A stretch of 64,000 bases of DNA from Gonatopus flavifemur (GCA_018340375.1 JAFFJZ010000006.1:17741501-17805500); one strand, 5' to 3'. Positions 47,174 through 59,164 are shown, numbered from the stretch's first letter. Notes: generated by a model from the sequence alone, not told the origin. A program made the numbers and translations.

Positions 47174-49461
47174 AATGGTCGTTAATGAGTGCAATTACCG
47201 TACACATCAATCCTAGATAGGGCTCAGTTATGGACCATCACCTAATGGAAATTAACCTACAAAGATCAGACTCGAGCAATTCACTAAGTCTCAGAGACGT
47301 CACAATGACATCACAGGGTCTCAATATGTCTCGAGTTTGAGTTCCTAGTCGGAGTAAGTTTTATTTGAAGAACAAATGCAACGCATTTAATGAAACTCAT
47401 CTGTGAATTCCTCGAAACAAGAATTTCCCAAGGGCCCACCCTAGCGAATCTGGGTAAACCTACAAGCGACCGAAGATGTCGGTTACATTTTGGTTAAAAA
47501 TCTTGGTTTTGGTTACTTGTTGGTCGTTTAGGACATTTTTCTCAACGAAAATTGACAAAAATTCAACCAATCTCAATTTGGTGATTTTTCGGTTATTTTG
47601 TGGGTTTTTACCTCAAAAATACCAAGCAGATTCCAATACTGAACCAGATTTTTTGGTCACCTTTTGTTGGCAGATTTGTTCAAAGCAACCGTTAGTTTTC
47701 GGTCACAAATAGGTCAAAACTATTTGGGTAATCACACGGAGGGCATAATCCATTACTTTTCTATGCGAAATACAATATTTTTCACTGAGCTTCATATCAA
47801 AGCCAGACCGAATTTTGATTTTCATGAGAATTTATATTACCACACAGTAAAATAGTCCTTCATAAGGATTATATGTACGTTTTCCAATTCACACAGTAAA
47901 AATTCCTCTCATGGAATTCAGAATTCCATGGATTTTCAGGAAAATTTCTTGTTTAGTGAATATTGTACCGGAAATCATCATAAATTACTGTGGACTTCTG
48001 TAGAATCTGATGAAAATAGCATAATTCTTCTTATCAATTCCAATCTGGTCCGTGGATAGTGATCTACCACAGTAATTTTCACTGCATTTTTCTCCCCGTG
48101 CATTTTCTCACCACATTTTTACCAAACTTGGTGAAAAATTGGTCACTTTGGAATCGCAAGAGCAAGGCTGACCCAGCCCTGACGAACGAATCGGCGAAAC
48201 CTTGTGAGAGTCCTTGGATAACGTTCAAAATGATAACCTATTTCCAGCAATCAACGAGCTTGAATTCGGCGTGAATTCCCTACGCTTGGCGCAATCCATT
48301 GTCCATCATTGTCATCAATGGTGGCCTTAAAAAATTTTCACACGGCACGTTACGTGGATTTCATCGAACCCATAAATCCTTTCAATGACATTTCACCTGT
48401 ATCAATTTTCAATAAACTCACGACGGTACGATAACGTAACATGATTTAATACAGTACATAACATAAAATTTCTCAGTTTATCCCCCAATGAATAATTCCA
48501 GGTATATTCCAGTTTCATCTTGAGAAGTAAATAAATTGAGAACAGCGTATTAATTTCGCGCCGAGGAGGCGTGTTCGCATTTGAATAGTAGCGGCACGCA
48601 TTATAGGTCCTTATGAGAACATTTTATTAGCAAGTTGTTACTACGCGAGTTCCTCGCTCATGCGCTATTTGGAGAATGGGAATTCTGTGGACCAAATAAT
48701 AGGTAACATCACCATAAAATGTAGTTTACTACTCGCAACCGCATTGCAGTGCGATTCACCATGTCGTTCTCTTCCGTACAAGTGCGCACGTACCCATTCG
48801 AGAACGTAGTACTCTCAACAGGACCAATCGTTCTTATCGCCGCTTCTTCTTTTCTCCTAACAAGAAATTTATTTTCAAGAAAAGCGCATGGACGGATCGT
48901 AATACTTTTCGTAATAAGGTCACGACAAAATTGAATCCTTCGAACCTCAATACTCGGATATCCAATTTCCTCCTTATTTTATTATGATTTAGAAGAATAT
49001 ATATTCATATCCATTCCCATATACACAGTTGAGAGGAGATACTTGTCAATGAAACATCATTATGGGATTAAACTGATTCGCTACGTGTAATGCATTTTCT
49101 CTTTATCACCGTACGTAATCGTATCGATGGAAACGAGGCTGTCGAATCTTCGCCTGTTTGTTGTTCTCCGTGTCACAGAAGACATTCACATTATATTTAT
49201 ACTCATTGAACCGATGAAAGCGATAATCGTAAACATTCATTGAACTCTTCTTCTTCGTTGACACGCGAGCAAATGAGCGAATGAACGGATCGTGAGCGTC
49301 TTTGTGGTTTATTACTATAGTATAGCATCAATGTGTGACTGTGTATGTATCCATCCCATATTTATAAAATCATGTTTTCATTTCGAATGAACAAACCTTA
49401 TTCGAATTCATTTCAAGAGTTTTTTTCTCGGAATTGATATCTAATTCGCGAATTGTTACTA
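47174..49461. other. Non-coding DNA with a possible CACAGTAA-type repeat
   Basis: A segment at about 47884-48105 begins CACAGTAAAAATTCC and ends CACTGCATTTTTCTCCCCGTG. Its right end therefore resembles the CTCCGTG terminus family. The remainder shows no gene. Confidence 0.35.
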
Positions 49462-49620
49462 TACACACTGTGAAAAGAAACTCTCAAAATCAGCTAATTT
49501 TATGACTGAATCTATGATGCGAACAAATCAAGCCGAAAAAACAATTGCCAACACAATAGAAAAAGCATTGTCTGAAATTAAGATACAAATACAGATCATC
49601 AAGATTTTCTTTTTACAGTG
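49462..49620 (-). mobile_element. CACTGTAAAAAG element, copy 3 (inverted)
   Basis: TACACACTGTGAAAAG at the left and CTTTTTACAGTG at the right. The interior AATCAAGCCGAAAAAACAAT is the complement of the 11412-11545 interior. It directly abuts the next element at 49619. Confidence 0.65.
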
Positions 49621-49855
49621 CACGGAGGAAAAAAGAAATTTGCCGTGACAACAAACTATTTAATATTATCACAGTAATCTTGTTGGCTACGAAAGCAATT
49701 TTTTCCCTGTGGTAGCAAAAAGTGTTCGCTTCTTCAACAAAATTTTGGGATTATATATAAAATGGCAAACAAATTTTGCTGGAGAAGTCAAGATTTTTTG
49801 CTGTCATAGCAAATGATTTGCTACTCCAGCAAAATCAGATTTCGCTGTCCGTATA
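49619..49855. mobile_element. GCTGT/ACAGC element, CACGGAGG terminus
   Basis: Starts CACGGAGGAAAAAAG and contains AATTTTGCTGGAGAAGTC, TTTTTGCTGTCATAGCAAAT and TTGCTACTCCAGCAAAATC. The right terminus is degraded after CGCTGTCCG. Confidence 0.65.
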
Positions 49856-50009
49856 GGGAGTTTCAGAAGTTTTTCAAATTCAAAACGAGTTCATTCGAAA
49901 TTGAAACCCCTTAACGTCATTCGTAGTTCTTTAGAAATAATCATAGTAACGTATCATTCATATGCATACAAAACTGAACCTTGTCATCATCCTTTACTTA
50001 ATTTGATTG

Positions 50010-50490
50010 CACGGGGAAAAAGAATTCGCTCACGCTGCAAATCTTTTTGTTAACCTAGTTGAAAATTCGCTGCCACTGCTAAGTGGATTGCTGAACGAGC
50101 AATACGATTAACTCCAGCAGCAAATCTTCCGCTGGACTAGCAGAATTTTCAATATTATACACTGAGGACCTAATTTCTCAGATTGAGAGAGAATTTTCTT
50201 TGTCCTCATTCTAATAAATCTTTTTTCTCGATGGAACAAAATTCAGTTCAATGGAAAAAGTTTTTATCAAATTGAAACAGAAATATAATCCTTCTTGAAT
50301 TCGAAGGATATAATTTCAATCCAATGAGAGATTTTCTCATTGGAATGAATCATTTTCCCCATTGGAAATGAGATTTATCAGAACGAGGACAAAGGAATCT
50401 CCTCCCAATTTAAGAAATTGGGTTCTCAGTGTATACAGAATATGCAACGAATTTTTCTGGAAGAACGAATAGTCTGCTCTTTTCTCCGTG
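50010..50490. mobile_element. GCTGT/ACAGC element interrupted by an ACTGAGAACC element
   Basis: CACGGGGAAAAAGAATTCGC at the left and TTTCTCCGTG (50481-50490) at the right. After removing 50158-50433, the flanks rejoin as ...AATATTA + TACAGAATATGCAACGAAT..., which matches the uninterrupted block at about 23935-23960. Confidence 0.7.
50158..50433 (+). mobile_element. ACTGAGAACC inverted-repeat element, complete copy
   Basis: TACACTGAGGACCTAATTTC at the left pairs with AAATTGGGTTCTCAGTGTA at the right; both ends carry TA. The interior contains TTCTTGAATTCGAAGGATAT. A truncated inverted copy is at 9601-9775. No open frame of interest. Confidence 0.75.
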
Positions 50491-51416
50491 TGAGATTCTT
50501 TTACATCTTCATCCCTCCCAAACCACAAGTTTTGTGTTCCACTCATGAAACGCAGAATAGTGTCATCAAACGACTGTTAAAAATATGTGAATGGATCGAG
50601 ATGTTGACTATTCTCGAGTTAACAGATATTAAGATGTTCTCTTGATGTACATATATCTGTTATTTGTGATAAAAATTGAACCTGATTTCTTTTCAATTCC
50701 GAAGAGATTATTTATCACACGTTTCGAAACTGAGTATCAAATGAGACGACATGGCATGAATCTCCTTATCATTTTATTTGACACTCACGTATCGACGGTG
50801 TGCAGTTTCGATTGGTATTTTCCACCATAAAGTAACAATTATATTACGATATCGAAGCGATCAAAAGATTAGAATGTAAGGTAAAGAAGGAGTGAAAACT
50901 CCTGGCACTCAACCGTTCCATATGTTCAATTAAATTGTAACCCTAGTTTTTAAGTGAAATTATTAGAAAGAGAGAAGCGATAGAGGATGGTGAGGTAATA
51001 GTGGGCTGTGCTCCAAGTCTCGATCTTCAGCTATCCTGATCATCCAAATCATTGAATAAAGGATTTGTATACATAACAGCACCACACTTTCCTTCATTTC
51101 TACGTATTATTATATATGACATTTAGGGATAATTCAAGTTGAATCGAACTTCGAAAGTAACGAGACATTTTGCTATCGTCGGCTAATTTGAGAATACGTA
51201 TACAGCTGTATGTCATGCTCTGATGTAGAAGGAACGTACAATCGATATTCATTTTCGCTAATTATTAAGGCGCCATGTTGTATACGTCAATTTATTTTGC
51301 AAAATAAATCATTGAATGAAAAATTATTGTCGTGTGGTTGTTCTTCCAGATTTGAAATTATTCGTATTATCAATTGAATCCTAAACATCGACGGGAAACA
51401 ATGAAATCCGAACAAT
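50491..51416. other. Non-coding DNA, no gene seen
   Basis: Only short unrecognised frames; AT-rich. Confidence 0.5.
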
Positions 51417-51860
51417 ACACGGAGAAAAGAAATTGCTGACGCCGCAAATCTTCTTGCTAACCTCCCTGAGAAATTCATTGTCCCAGCGCAAACTGCATTG
51501 CTGAGAGAGCAACATGAATAACTAGAGCGGCAAGTTTTTCGCAGGCCTGGAAAAATTCTGCTGAGGAGTACACCCAGAGAAATTGTTTACTTGAATATGA
51601 ACCTACTAGAGATTTATGGTATCCAATAAAATTTCATTTGCTTCAAGTAAATTTTATTTGAAATGAATAAAAATTTATTCGGATGGAATTAATTGTTCAT
51701 TCGATCCAACTAAAACTCTAGTAAGTTCATATATGAATAGACATTGTAGTTGAGTCAAATAAATTTCAGTTGATTCAAACAAATTTCCGTTGGATCAAAT
51801 AAATGCAGGTATACCATTTTCCTGGGTGTAAACATCTTTCTGCTGTCACAGCTGAATAAT
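51417..51860. mobile_element. GCTGT/ACAGC element interrupted by a TACACCCAG element
   Basis: ACACGGAGAAAAGAAATTGC opens the element, and GCATTGCTGAGAGAGCAACA (about 51490) is the shared block. After the insertion at 51569-51830 it resumes with CTGCTGTCACAGCTGAA. The right end is lost beyond about 51860. Confidence 0.65.
51569..51830. mobile_element. TACACCCAG inverted-repeat element
   Basis: TACACCCAGAGAAA at the left and CCATTTTCCTGGGTGTA at the right form short terminal inverted repeats with TA at both edges. The 262 bp interior is rich in TCAAATAAATTT and ATTTGA words. It interrupts the CACGGAG element precisely. Confidence 0.7.
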
Positions 51861-52329
51861 ACTCAGAGTTCCATGGCATTCGGATAATAGTATGGACACC
51901 GGGAAGGCATGCTTTCAAATATAATGCAGATCGCAAGAAAAAATTCCCCAGAGTTTTCAACCGATTTCAAGTTCCATCAAAATTGGGTAATAGAAAGCGG
52001 AGATATGCGTGATCGCAAAATCAAAATTTCTAATAGCATTTTCCTTCACTCCTCCTATTCTACTGTGAGAATTGAGTTGAAACTCATATGGGACCACTAT
52101 TGACACCGAATGCAACTGTGGTAAGAATTTCGTGATGATCGGACAACAGGAACGGAAGATATCCGTGATCGCAACTCTAGAGGGGTTTACATCCACACCA
52201 ACAGACAGACAGACACGGAACCAAAAATTTTCCCCGAGTTTTTAGGAACATTTTGGTCTAAGAGATTTTGAGTTTCGAGATAAAAAAATTGCCGGCCCCT
52301 CGAAACGATCACAAAGCTTCCCTCTAACG

Positions 52330-52457
52330 AGGAAACAATTGCTGTCGCAGCTAACAAGATTGCGGTGATAGCAAACAATTTGCTGTCACAACAAAAAATT
52401 TCCTACCGCAGCGAAATTGTATGTCACTGTCACAACGAATCTCTTTCTTCTCCATGC
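52330..52457. mobile_element. GCTGT/ACAGC element fragment
   Basis: AATTGCTGTCGCAGCTAACA, ATAGCAAACAATTTGCTGTC and a decayed terminus TTCTTCTCCATG match the right half of the family. Confidence 0.5.
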
Positions 52458-52583
52458 AATCTTATGAATCGTTATGGCCCTTCATATCCTTTCTATCGTC
52501 CCATAAAATCTGTACGGGAGGGAAGATTCCACGGCCATTGTAGTTTATCTTGATGGAAAGATAGAACTTTTTTGTTACAAAAA

Positions 52584-52810
52584 CACAGAGAAAAAATGGT
52601 CTGCTACTATAGCGCTTACAGAGAAATTTGTCATATTTGCAAAAATATTCACTCCAGCAGCTAAGACGTTGGTTCTGTTGACAAATTTGTTCATGTCAGT
52701 GAAAAAGTGTAGTTGTGTCAATGATTTTGCTTGCTCTTTGAGCCAATTTTTTTTGTAGACGTTAAAGTAAAAGACCTGTTTGTTATGCCAGCAATACTTT
52801 TTTCTCCGTG
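52584..52810. mobile_element. CACGGAG-terminus MITE (ACTATAGCGCCTAC type), copy 1
   Basis: CACAGAGAAAAAATGG at the left and TTTTTTCTCCGTG at the right. GCTACTATAGCGCTTACAGA and TTTTGTAGACGTTAAAGT are subterminal inverted partners. Copies at 60995-62231 (interrupted) and 62471-62681 share the interior AAAATATTCACTCCAGCAGC and TTATGCCAGCAATACTTTT. Confidence 0.75.
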
Positions 52811-52824
52811 AAAAACTTTGCAAC

Positions 52825-54460
52825 CCTGGTAAAAAAATCTCTCTGAATCTCTCTGAAAATTTCACGTTTCAGAGAGATTCAGAAAGAATCAGAGATATTC
52901 AGAGCAATTCAGCGTTGTTCAGAGGATTTCAGAGACTTGTGGATTGAGAGAACTTGTGCTTTGAATGTTTCAGAAGGATTCAGTAAAATTCAGAGGAACT
53001 CAGAGAGATGCAGGGAAATTCTGGGAAATTCAGAGAGGAACAAATTCAGTAAAATTCTTGGTCCTGCATTTCAGAGGCGTTCAAGGAGGGCCAGACGCTT
53101 TTAGAGATAGATGAATTCAGAAAGATTGTGCGTAGAACTTTTCAGAAATGTTCAGAGGAATTTAGAAAGATTCAGAGTAACTCAGAGAGATTCAGAGGAA
53201 TTTAGAGAGGAATTAATCCAGTTAAATTTTTGGTTCAGAATTCCAGAGGTATTCAGGGAGTTTCAGAGACTCACAGAGACAGGTGAATTAGGTAAAATTG
53301 TGCGTGGGATTTTTCAGAAAGATTCAGGGAGATTCAGCGGAATTCAGAGAGATGCGGGGGAAGTCTGGGGAATTCAGAGAGATGCGGGGGAAGTCTGGGA
53401 AATTCAGAGAGGAATAAATTCAATAAAATCTTGGTCCTGCATTTCAGAGGCTTTCTGTGAGTTTTAGAAACTTCCAGAGACAGATACATTAAGAAAAATT
53501 GTGCGTGAAACTTTTTAGAAATATTCAGACGAATTTAGAAAGATTCAAAGTAATTCAGAGAGATTCACAGGAATCCAGAGAAATTCAGAGGTGAATTAAT
53601 TCAGTAAAATTTTTGGTTCAGGATTTCAGAAGTATTCAGGGAATGTCAGAAACTCACAGAGACAGGTGAATTAGGGAAAATATGTGCGTAGAGCTTTCCA
53701 GGAATATTTAGAAGAATTTGGAAAGGTTCAGCATAATTCAGAGAAATTCAGAGAGAAATTAATTCAGCTAAATTTTTGGTTCAGGATTTCAGAGGGTTCA
53801 GGGAGTGTCAAAGACTCACAGAGACAGGTGAATTAGGAAAAATTGTGCGTGGGATTTTTCAGAAAAATTCAGAGAGATTCAGAGGAATTTAGAGAAATCC
53901 GGGGGGGGTCTGGGAAATTCAGAGAGGAATGAATTCAGTACAATTCTTGGTCCTGCATTTCAGAGGCTTTCTGGAAGTTTCAGAGACTCCCAGAGGAAGA
54001 TAAATTAAGAAAAAATCGTGCGTGGAATTTTTCATAAATATTCAGAGGAATTTAGAAAGATTCAGAGCAATCCAGAGAGATTCAGAGAAATTCAGAGGAA
54101 TTCGGAGGAAGCTTTGAAATCTGAATACATTGAATTCCGGGATATTTAGAAGAATTCAGAGAGATTCAGAAAAAATCAGAGAGATTCAGAGGAATTCAGA
54201 GGAAGCTTTGAAATCTGAATACATTAAATTCCCGGAGATTTAGAGGAATTCAGAGAAATTCAGAAGAATTCAGAGGAATTCAGAGGAAGCTTTGAAATTC
54301 AAATATATGAAATTCTGAGGGATTCAGTGATATGCGGAGTGATTCAGAGAAAGTTGAAGAATTCAGAACGTATCACTATCGGAAAAGTCTCTCACTTCCG
54401 CTGAATTACTGAAATTTGTCCCGAAATATAGAGAGATTCAGAGAGATTTTTTTTACCAGG
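52825..54460. mobile_element. TIR-bounded element filled with TTCAGAGA minisatellite
   Basis: CCTGGTAAAAAAATCTCTCT (52825) is complementary to AGAGAGATTTTTTTTACCAG ending at 54459. Both edges are followed or preceded by CAAC (52821-52824 and 54461-54464), a possible 4-bp target duplication. The 1.6 kb interior is made of roughly 10-bp units such as ATTCAGAGAG and ATTCAGAGGA. These are organised in higher-order blocks marked by AATTGTGCGTG(G/A) at about 53128, 53298, 53497, 53844 and 54016, with a variant near 53684. The 118-codon frame at 53111-53467 is a translation of the repeat. Confidence 0.8.
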
Positions 54461-54464
54461 CAAC

Positions 54465-55690
54465 GGTGAATAATCATTCAAACCTATTGAATTCTCATTG
54501 AATCTCATGATTTCAATCGGTCTCAATGGATTTCAACGGATCCTCATCAGCTTGAATAGTCATTTAACATTGCACAGTTCGTATTCTTTCAAACTAGGGT
54601 TCCCAGGAATCCCATATGAAATTATGAATTCCTACCATCCAACTTAATTGCTGTATGAAATTCAATCGGATGTAACATGTTTACAGTTTAATATGAATCT
54701 ACCATGGAATCATTGATAGTAATTATAAAAAGTATATCTTAACATCGGTAGATAACGAAATTTGTTGTTAACCGTGTCGATAAAGAAGTTTTTTTGAATC
54801 CATAACCAACCCTGGAATCGAAATGCTCTCTTCAACCCTTCGGTCGATAGGGGCGCCTCACCCACCAGTGATAATCCAGCGGGCGGGGTTGAGAATTCTC
54901 GTATCGGACCGCGCCGTTCGATGGCACTTCCAGTAGAGGGTTGAAATTCTGTGCGACATCTAGCATCGTGCACCCTCATCAATTTGATAATTCAAAAACG
55001 ATGAACCAGAGAGCGACATCTTACGTTGAAAAGAACAGGAAGAAAATATCACTGAATTATGCATGCGCGTTTTTAATTCGGTAATCAATAGTAAAAACCG
55101 CCCATACATCCCCTCCATTTCCTCTTTTCTACTGTTCACCAATGCACAGCTACGAACCTACCCTCTGCGATCGTTCAAGGGAGGAGCCCCTGTTACCGAG
55201 GCATTCTCCCGTATCTCTTTTTCCAAAATCAACGAGATTAAAATACTGCCTCATTGTCCGTGTTGCAAAGAAAAAAAAGGATATTATGTATGGATTCTAC
55301 CAATACCATACATATATCAATGAGATTATCCAGCGAAACAAAAGCATTGGAGACCGCACGAATTGATTCGAATGAGAATTTTAGATTATTGTGAATTAAT
55401 GATTTCTCTGATGATGCTATCGTGTTATAAATTCCTAATTAGATTTATCTGGGGGACACGAAACATGAAAAAATATTTGGATGTTTTTGTAAGCTGATTA
55501 GGGGTTATAAATGGCCTGGTACTGGCAAGGTTGTATCTACCAGTCTTCGATGGAGCATTTCTGACTAGTATCCACTTTTCGATGGGGTTCAAACTCTCAA
55601 CCTTCAAATCAGTGAAATCTCACTATTTCTGCACTTAAAAGTCGATCACTAAATGGAATCAGTGAAATATAAGTGAATACCCAAGCCGCA
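54465..55690. other. Non-coding DNA, no gene seen
   Basis: A G+C-richer patch at 54830-54970 is open on the - strand (90 codons) but matches nothing I know. Nothing else supported. Confidence 0.4.
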
Positions 55691-55763
55691 CCGGAATATA
55701 CTATGAACGTTCTTCGAATATTCTAAATATGTTCTATGCAGATGTTCTAATGAGACCGTTTCA

Positions 55764-56422
55764 TACCCAAGCAGCAACAGAAGTTCAACGTATATACGAA
55801 ATAAAAACGTTTGTAGAATGTACTAATAAGATACGAAGAATATATAATGAACGTTCATAGAATATTCGAAGGCGACTGTTTCAAATATACTTAGAACGTA
55901 CATAGTAAATCAACGTTCAATTAACGTATCGTCGTATATTCGATTACATACGTTCGATGAATATGCATAGCACCTGAATATACTATGAACTTTCTTCGAA
56001 TATTCGAAATATGTTCTATGTATATTCCAACCCGTACGGCACGCGGACATTTCTCCGTCGGCTCCACGTCGCCTCTCCGTTCTTTCCACCTTGTATCCAC
56101 GTCTCCCTTTCTTCCACCTCGCCTCCACGGAGATCCGACGTGGACATCGGTGGATGTGCTGTGTGAGAATGAGACCGTTTCATAGGTGCTATGCATATTC
56201 ATCGAACGTATGTAATCGAATATACAACGATACGTTGATTGAACGTTGATTGAATGAATATCGTACATTTTGAATGTACTATGTACGTTCTGAGTATATT
56301 TGAAACAGTCTCATTCGAATATTCTATGAACGTTCATTATACGTTATTCGCATCTCATTCGTACATTCTACGAACGTCTCTATTCCACGTTTACACTTTG
56401 AAATTCTGTTGCTACTTGGGTA
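55764..56422. mobile_element. TACCCAAG fold-back element rich in AACGTTC/CGTATATACG words
   Basis: TACCCAAGCAGCAACAGAA at the left and TTCTGTTGCTACTTGGGTA at the right; the arms stay complementary for over 200 bp (for example GAATATGCATAGCACCT with AGGTGCTATGCATATTC). A G+C-rich core at about 56030-56160 (CGGCTCCACGTCGCCTCTCC and similar) lies at the hinge and is unrelated in composition. The segment 55690-55763 repeats part of the interior (ATATACTATGAACGTTCTTC, ATGAGACCGTTTCATA), as does 55976-56020 plus 56165-56185, so the block may contain fragments of two copies. Confidence 0.7.
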
Positions 56423-57100
56423 GTCACTAGTTATGCAGTTGGAAGTGTTTCTGACTGACTGAATCAGGGAGATTCCACTGCAAAGATCAGTTAATATGCA
56501 CTGGATTCGCAGTGGTCAACTTTTCCCTGCAATCAGTGAGATTTCACTTTTTCGAATTCACAGAGAATAGTATTGGTTTGAGTGGATAGACAGTCTTGGG
56601 CCAGAATTGAATCAATAGTATTTTGGCAGGTTTGAAATGCGAGAGGTCTCTTATAACACACGCGTATTAATCAGCAATACTGTCACGGTTGTGAATTTTA
56701 TACTTGCCATTGTGTAAAATGATGTTATCATTTTGACTTCTTGCCAGCTTTGGGGGCTTTGGATCTGCCAGTAATGGCAACTTTGGCAACAGATTTATTT
56801 CACTGAGTCAATATCGGCCCGTGTTTCCCTTCCCTCATGGGTGAAGGGAAGAAAAGAAAGGGTTAAAAATAGTTTGAGATTTCGATGTATGATCGTGGAA
56901 AGGGTAGTAACATTGTTCAGGCAATATTCAATCATAATGGTCTCAAATGTCAGTATTGTATGAATATTCAATTGAGTTGACTCAGAATTCAAGGAAATAT
57001 GATTTAGTATGGAAGTATACAAAATTTATGAAACTTCACTCCATTGTAGTGTTGCCACGATCCATAAAACGAGCTATCACGCTGTGTGTACTCGAAGGGT
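56423..57100. other. Non-coding DNA, no gene seen
   Basis: Short unrecognised frames only. Confidence 0.5.
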
Positions 57101-57358
57101 TAGGGGTGTGCGGATAGTGATTTTTTCGAGTCGAGTCGAGTACTCGAAAATTTTTCGAGTATCTGGTAGATTTTCGAGTACTCGAAAAGTATATAATATA
57201 CACGAATATGAATATAATCTGTATGTGATAGTGGATAACGATCCCTTATGTTCTCTAAGAATATTTGACCCTTTGCTAATGATAATTTTAAGAAAATCGA
57301 CAAATTACTCGAAGATTATCGAGTAGCTCGAGAATTTCGAGTACTCGCACACACCTAG
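57101..57358. mobile_element. hAT-like short element with TCGAG/CTCGA arms
   Basis: TAGGGGTGTGCGGATAG at the left and CGAGTACTCGCACACACCTA at the right are imperfect inverted ends. The subterminal arms are dense in TCGAGTACTCGAAAA. TAGGGGTG-like ends recall hAT-type MITEs, but I see no clear 8-bp duplication. The 105-codon frame across it is incidental. Confidence 0.5.
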
Positions 57359-58534
57359 TTCTTATACTGAGTATATAATTCGTGATTTTGTAAAATACCA
57401 CATCGTATTATCAAAGTGTCAACTGAAGAACCAGCGTTAACGACTCTGATATTGAGACTACGCCCGTAATTCAACTTGCGATTTCACAATAATTTTCATA
57501 TACTCAGCATCAGGTCAGAAGAAAGTCAGCGGAAAGATGATACTTTGTGGAATACTTTCATCATCAGGGAATCTACAATCTAATGAATCGAGGATATGCA
57601 GCTCCTCACGAACTTCTATAGGGATTTTTCCCGTTGCTGAAACGTTTATTCAAAGTCCATGAAAAATCCAGCTTACAACACTTGATTGAATTTTGATAAT
57701 CTCTTCACTTCACTTCCATACTCGAAAATTGATCAATTTCCGATGGACACCTTTGCATATCCATATCATCCCTCGTGAATCTAGAAAAGATATTGATTTC
57801 TCGACTTTTCATGATTCAGGAACAGACTTTTCTCTGTTGATGACAGGTGACTGTTCCAAATCCACCGCATCTTTCTTATATTGGATTCAGAATCCAACAA
57901 TTTTACATGTTGCGAGAAGAACAGAATTAAATCCCATATTTTATCCCATAATTTCCTCTCAGGAAGAACTATGGGAATTAAACGAACAGTTTTCAATCCA
58001 ATTTTGCGTAATATTAAAGCACGTCTTTCACCTGGAAAAAAAAATATTGTGAAAATATTGGACGATGAAAACCTCACTCAAGTATTTCAAAAATATCGTT
58101 CTCCGTTGATTTTCTCGTCTCTTTTTTCTCACATTCACTCCTTGTTTCCTCATTCCGCGCATGAGTTCGCTCTTCTTTTGAAGAACATTATCTATGATCA
58201 GTGTTCGGTTCTCTCGCATTTCAACCGTCTTAGAAGGGGTTCGTTGCACTCCCACGTTAAATTCAATCATTCTCAAAACTCGACATTCTTCCCGTGAAGG
58301 ATTCCATGTTCTTATTCATTTTCGTTTATCTGGATAAAAAATCCGATCTTTTTGTGAGGTTTTTTTTCATTTCATCGTCGCGCCAAATGAAACGTGTTCT
58401 TCAGAAATGTTTTGATATCATACGGAATTAGTGGCAAGTATTTGAAGAATCATTGGTGGAAAAAATGATTCACGATCAATGCGCTGTTGATAATTTCTTG
58501 AATTTTCATTCATTTTTCAAGTACACTGGTAAAT
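57359..58534. other. Non-coding DNA, no gene seen
   Basis: Two overlapping + frames at 57693-58297 (119 and 138 codons) and antisense frames show no domain. They overlap one another and have no splice context, so I do not call a gene. Confidence 0.4.
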
Positions 58535-58740
58535 GAAATTTCCAATTTTTGGTGATTGAATTAAGAATTCGATCACGTGTAATTGAATTGTCAATTTTTG
58601 CTATATCATATTACCCGTAAAAGTACAGTTTAATAATTGATTTTTCATTTAAATGTCATTGAAATTTCAACCTTGTGAGTGGGAATGGCTTCCATTACAT
58701 GTGATTGAAGCTTCACGCGGAAATTTCTAACATTGTGATT
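58535..58740 (+). mobile_element. CACTGGTAAATGAAATTTCC element, forward copy
   Basis: Starts ACACTGGTAAATGAAATTTC and ends AAATTTCTAACATTGTG. It shares TTTTTGCTATAT and TTACATGTGATTGAAG with the inverted copy at 59613-59835. Confidence 0.6.
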
Positions 58741-58920
58741 ATTGACATTTTAACGAACCACTGATGGTCCCTTGCTAAAAATGCCAGGTTAGACCGGGTG
58801 AGAGATGCTTGGCATGCTTTGACCGGTTCTTTCTCACGTGAATTGCGGTCAAAAACTGATGAAATTTCATGGAGAAAATTGTATACATAAAATAGCAAAT
58901 CTCTTTGCTAATTTACACTT

Positions 58921-59145
58921 TAAGAAATTTCTATGGGAAAATTCCTATAAATCTATATGAAGTAATTAACACATACATTAGGGATTTTCCGTCCATGTCT
59001 GAAAATTTACTGTAGAATAGTGGTAAAAATCCCATAAAGTGTGGAATTTTCAGTTAAATTTGTGGGAAATCTCCTACAGTGTATCGAAAATTAATTTCTC
59101 ATCCAATGATCGAAATTTCCTGGTTGCTGTGTATAGGAAAATGTC
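58921..59145 (+). repeat. Dispersed repeat shared with 13352-13580
   Basis: Same order of blocks as in the 13.4-13.6 kb copy: TTTCTATGGGAAAA, AAAAATCCCATAAAGTGTGG, AAATTTGTGGGAAATCTCC and ATCGAAATTTCCTGGTTG. Confidence 0.55.
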
Positions 59146-59164
59146 AAGTATCCTTTACAGTGTA

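Noticed and set aside
53111..53467. 118-codon frame with repeated IQRDAGEVW-like units
   Set aside because: It is a translation of the TTCAGAGA minisatellite, and neighbouring repeat units are out of frame or contain stops.
57693..58297. Two long overlapping + frames (119 and 138 codons)
   Set aside because: They overlap in different frames, have Ser/Ile/Phe-rich composition expected from AT-rich DNA, and show no domain or splice context.
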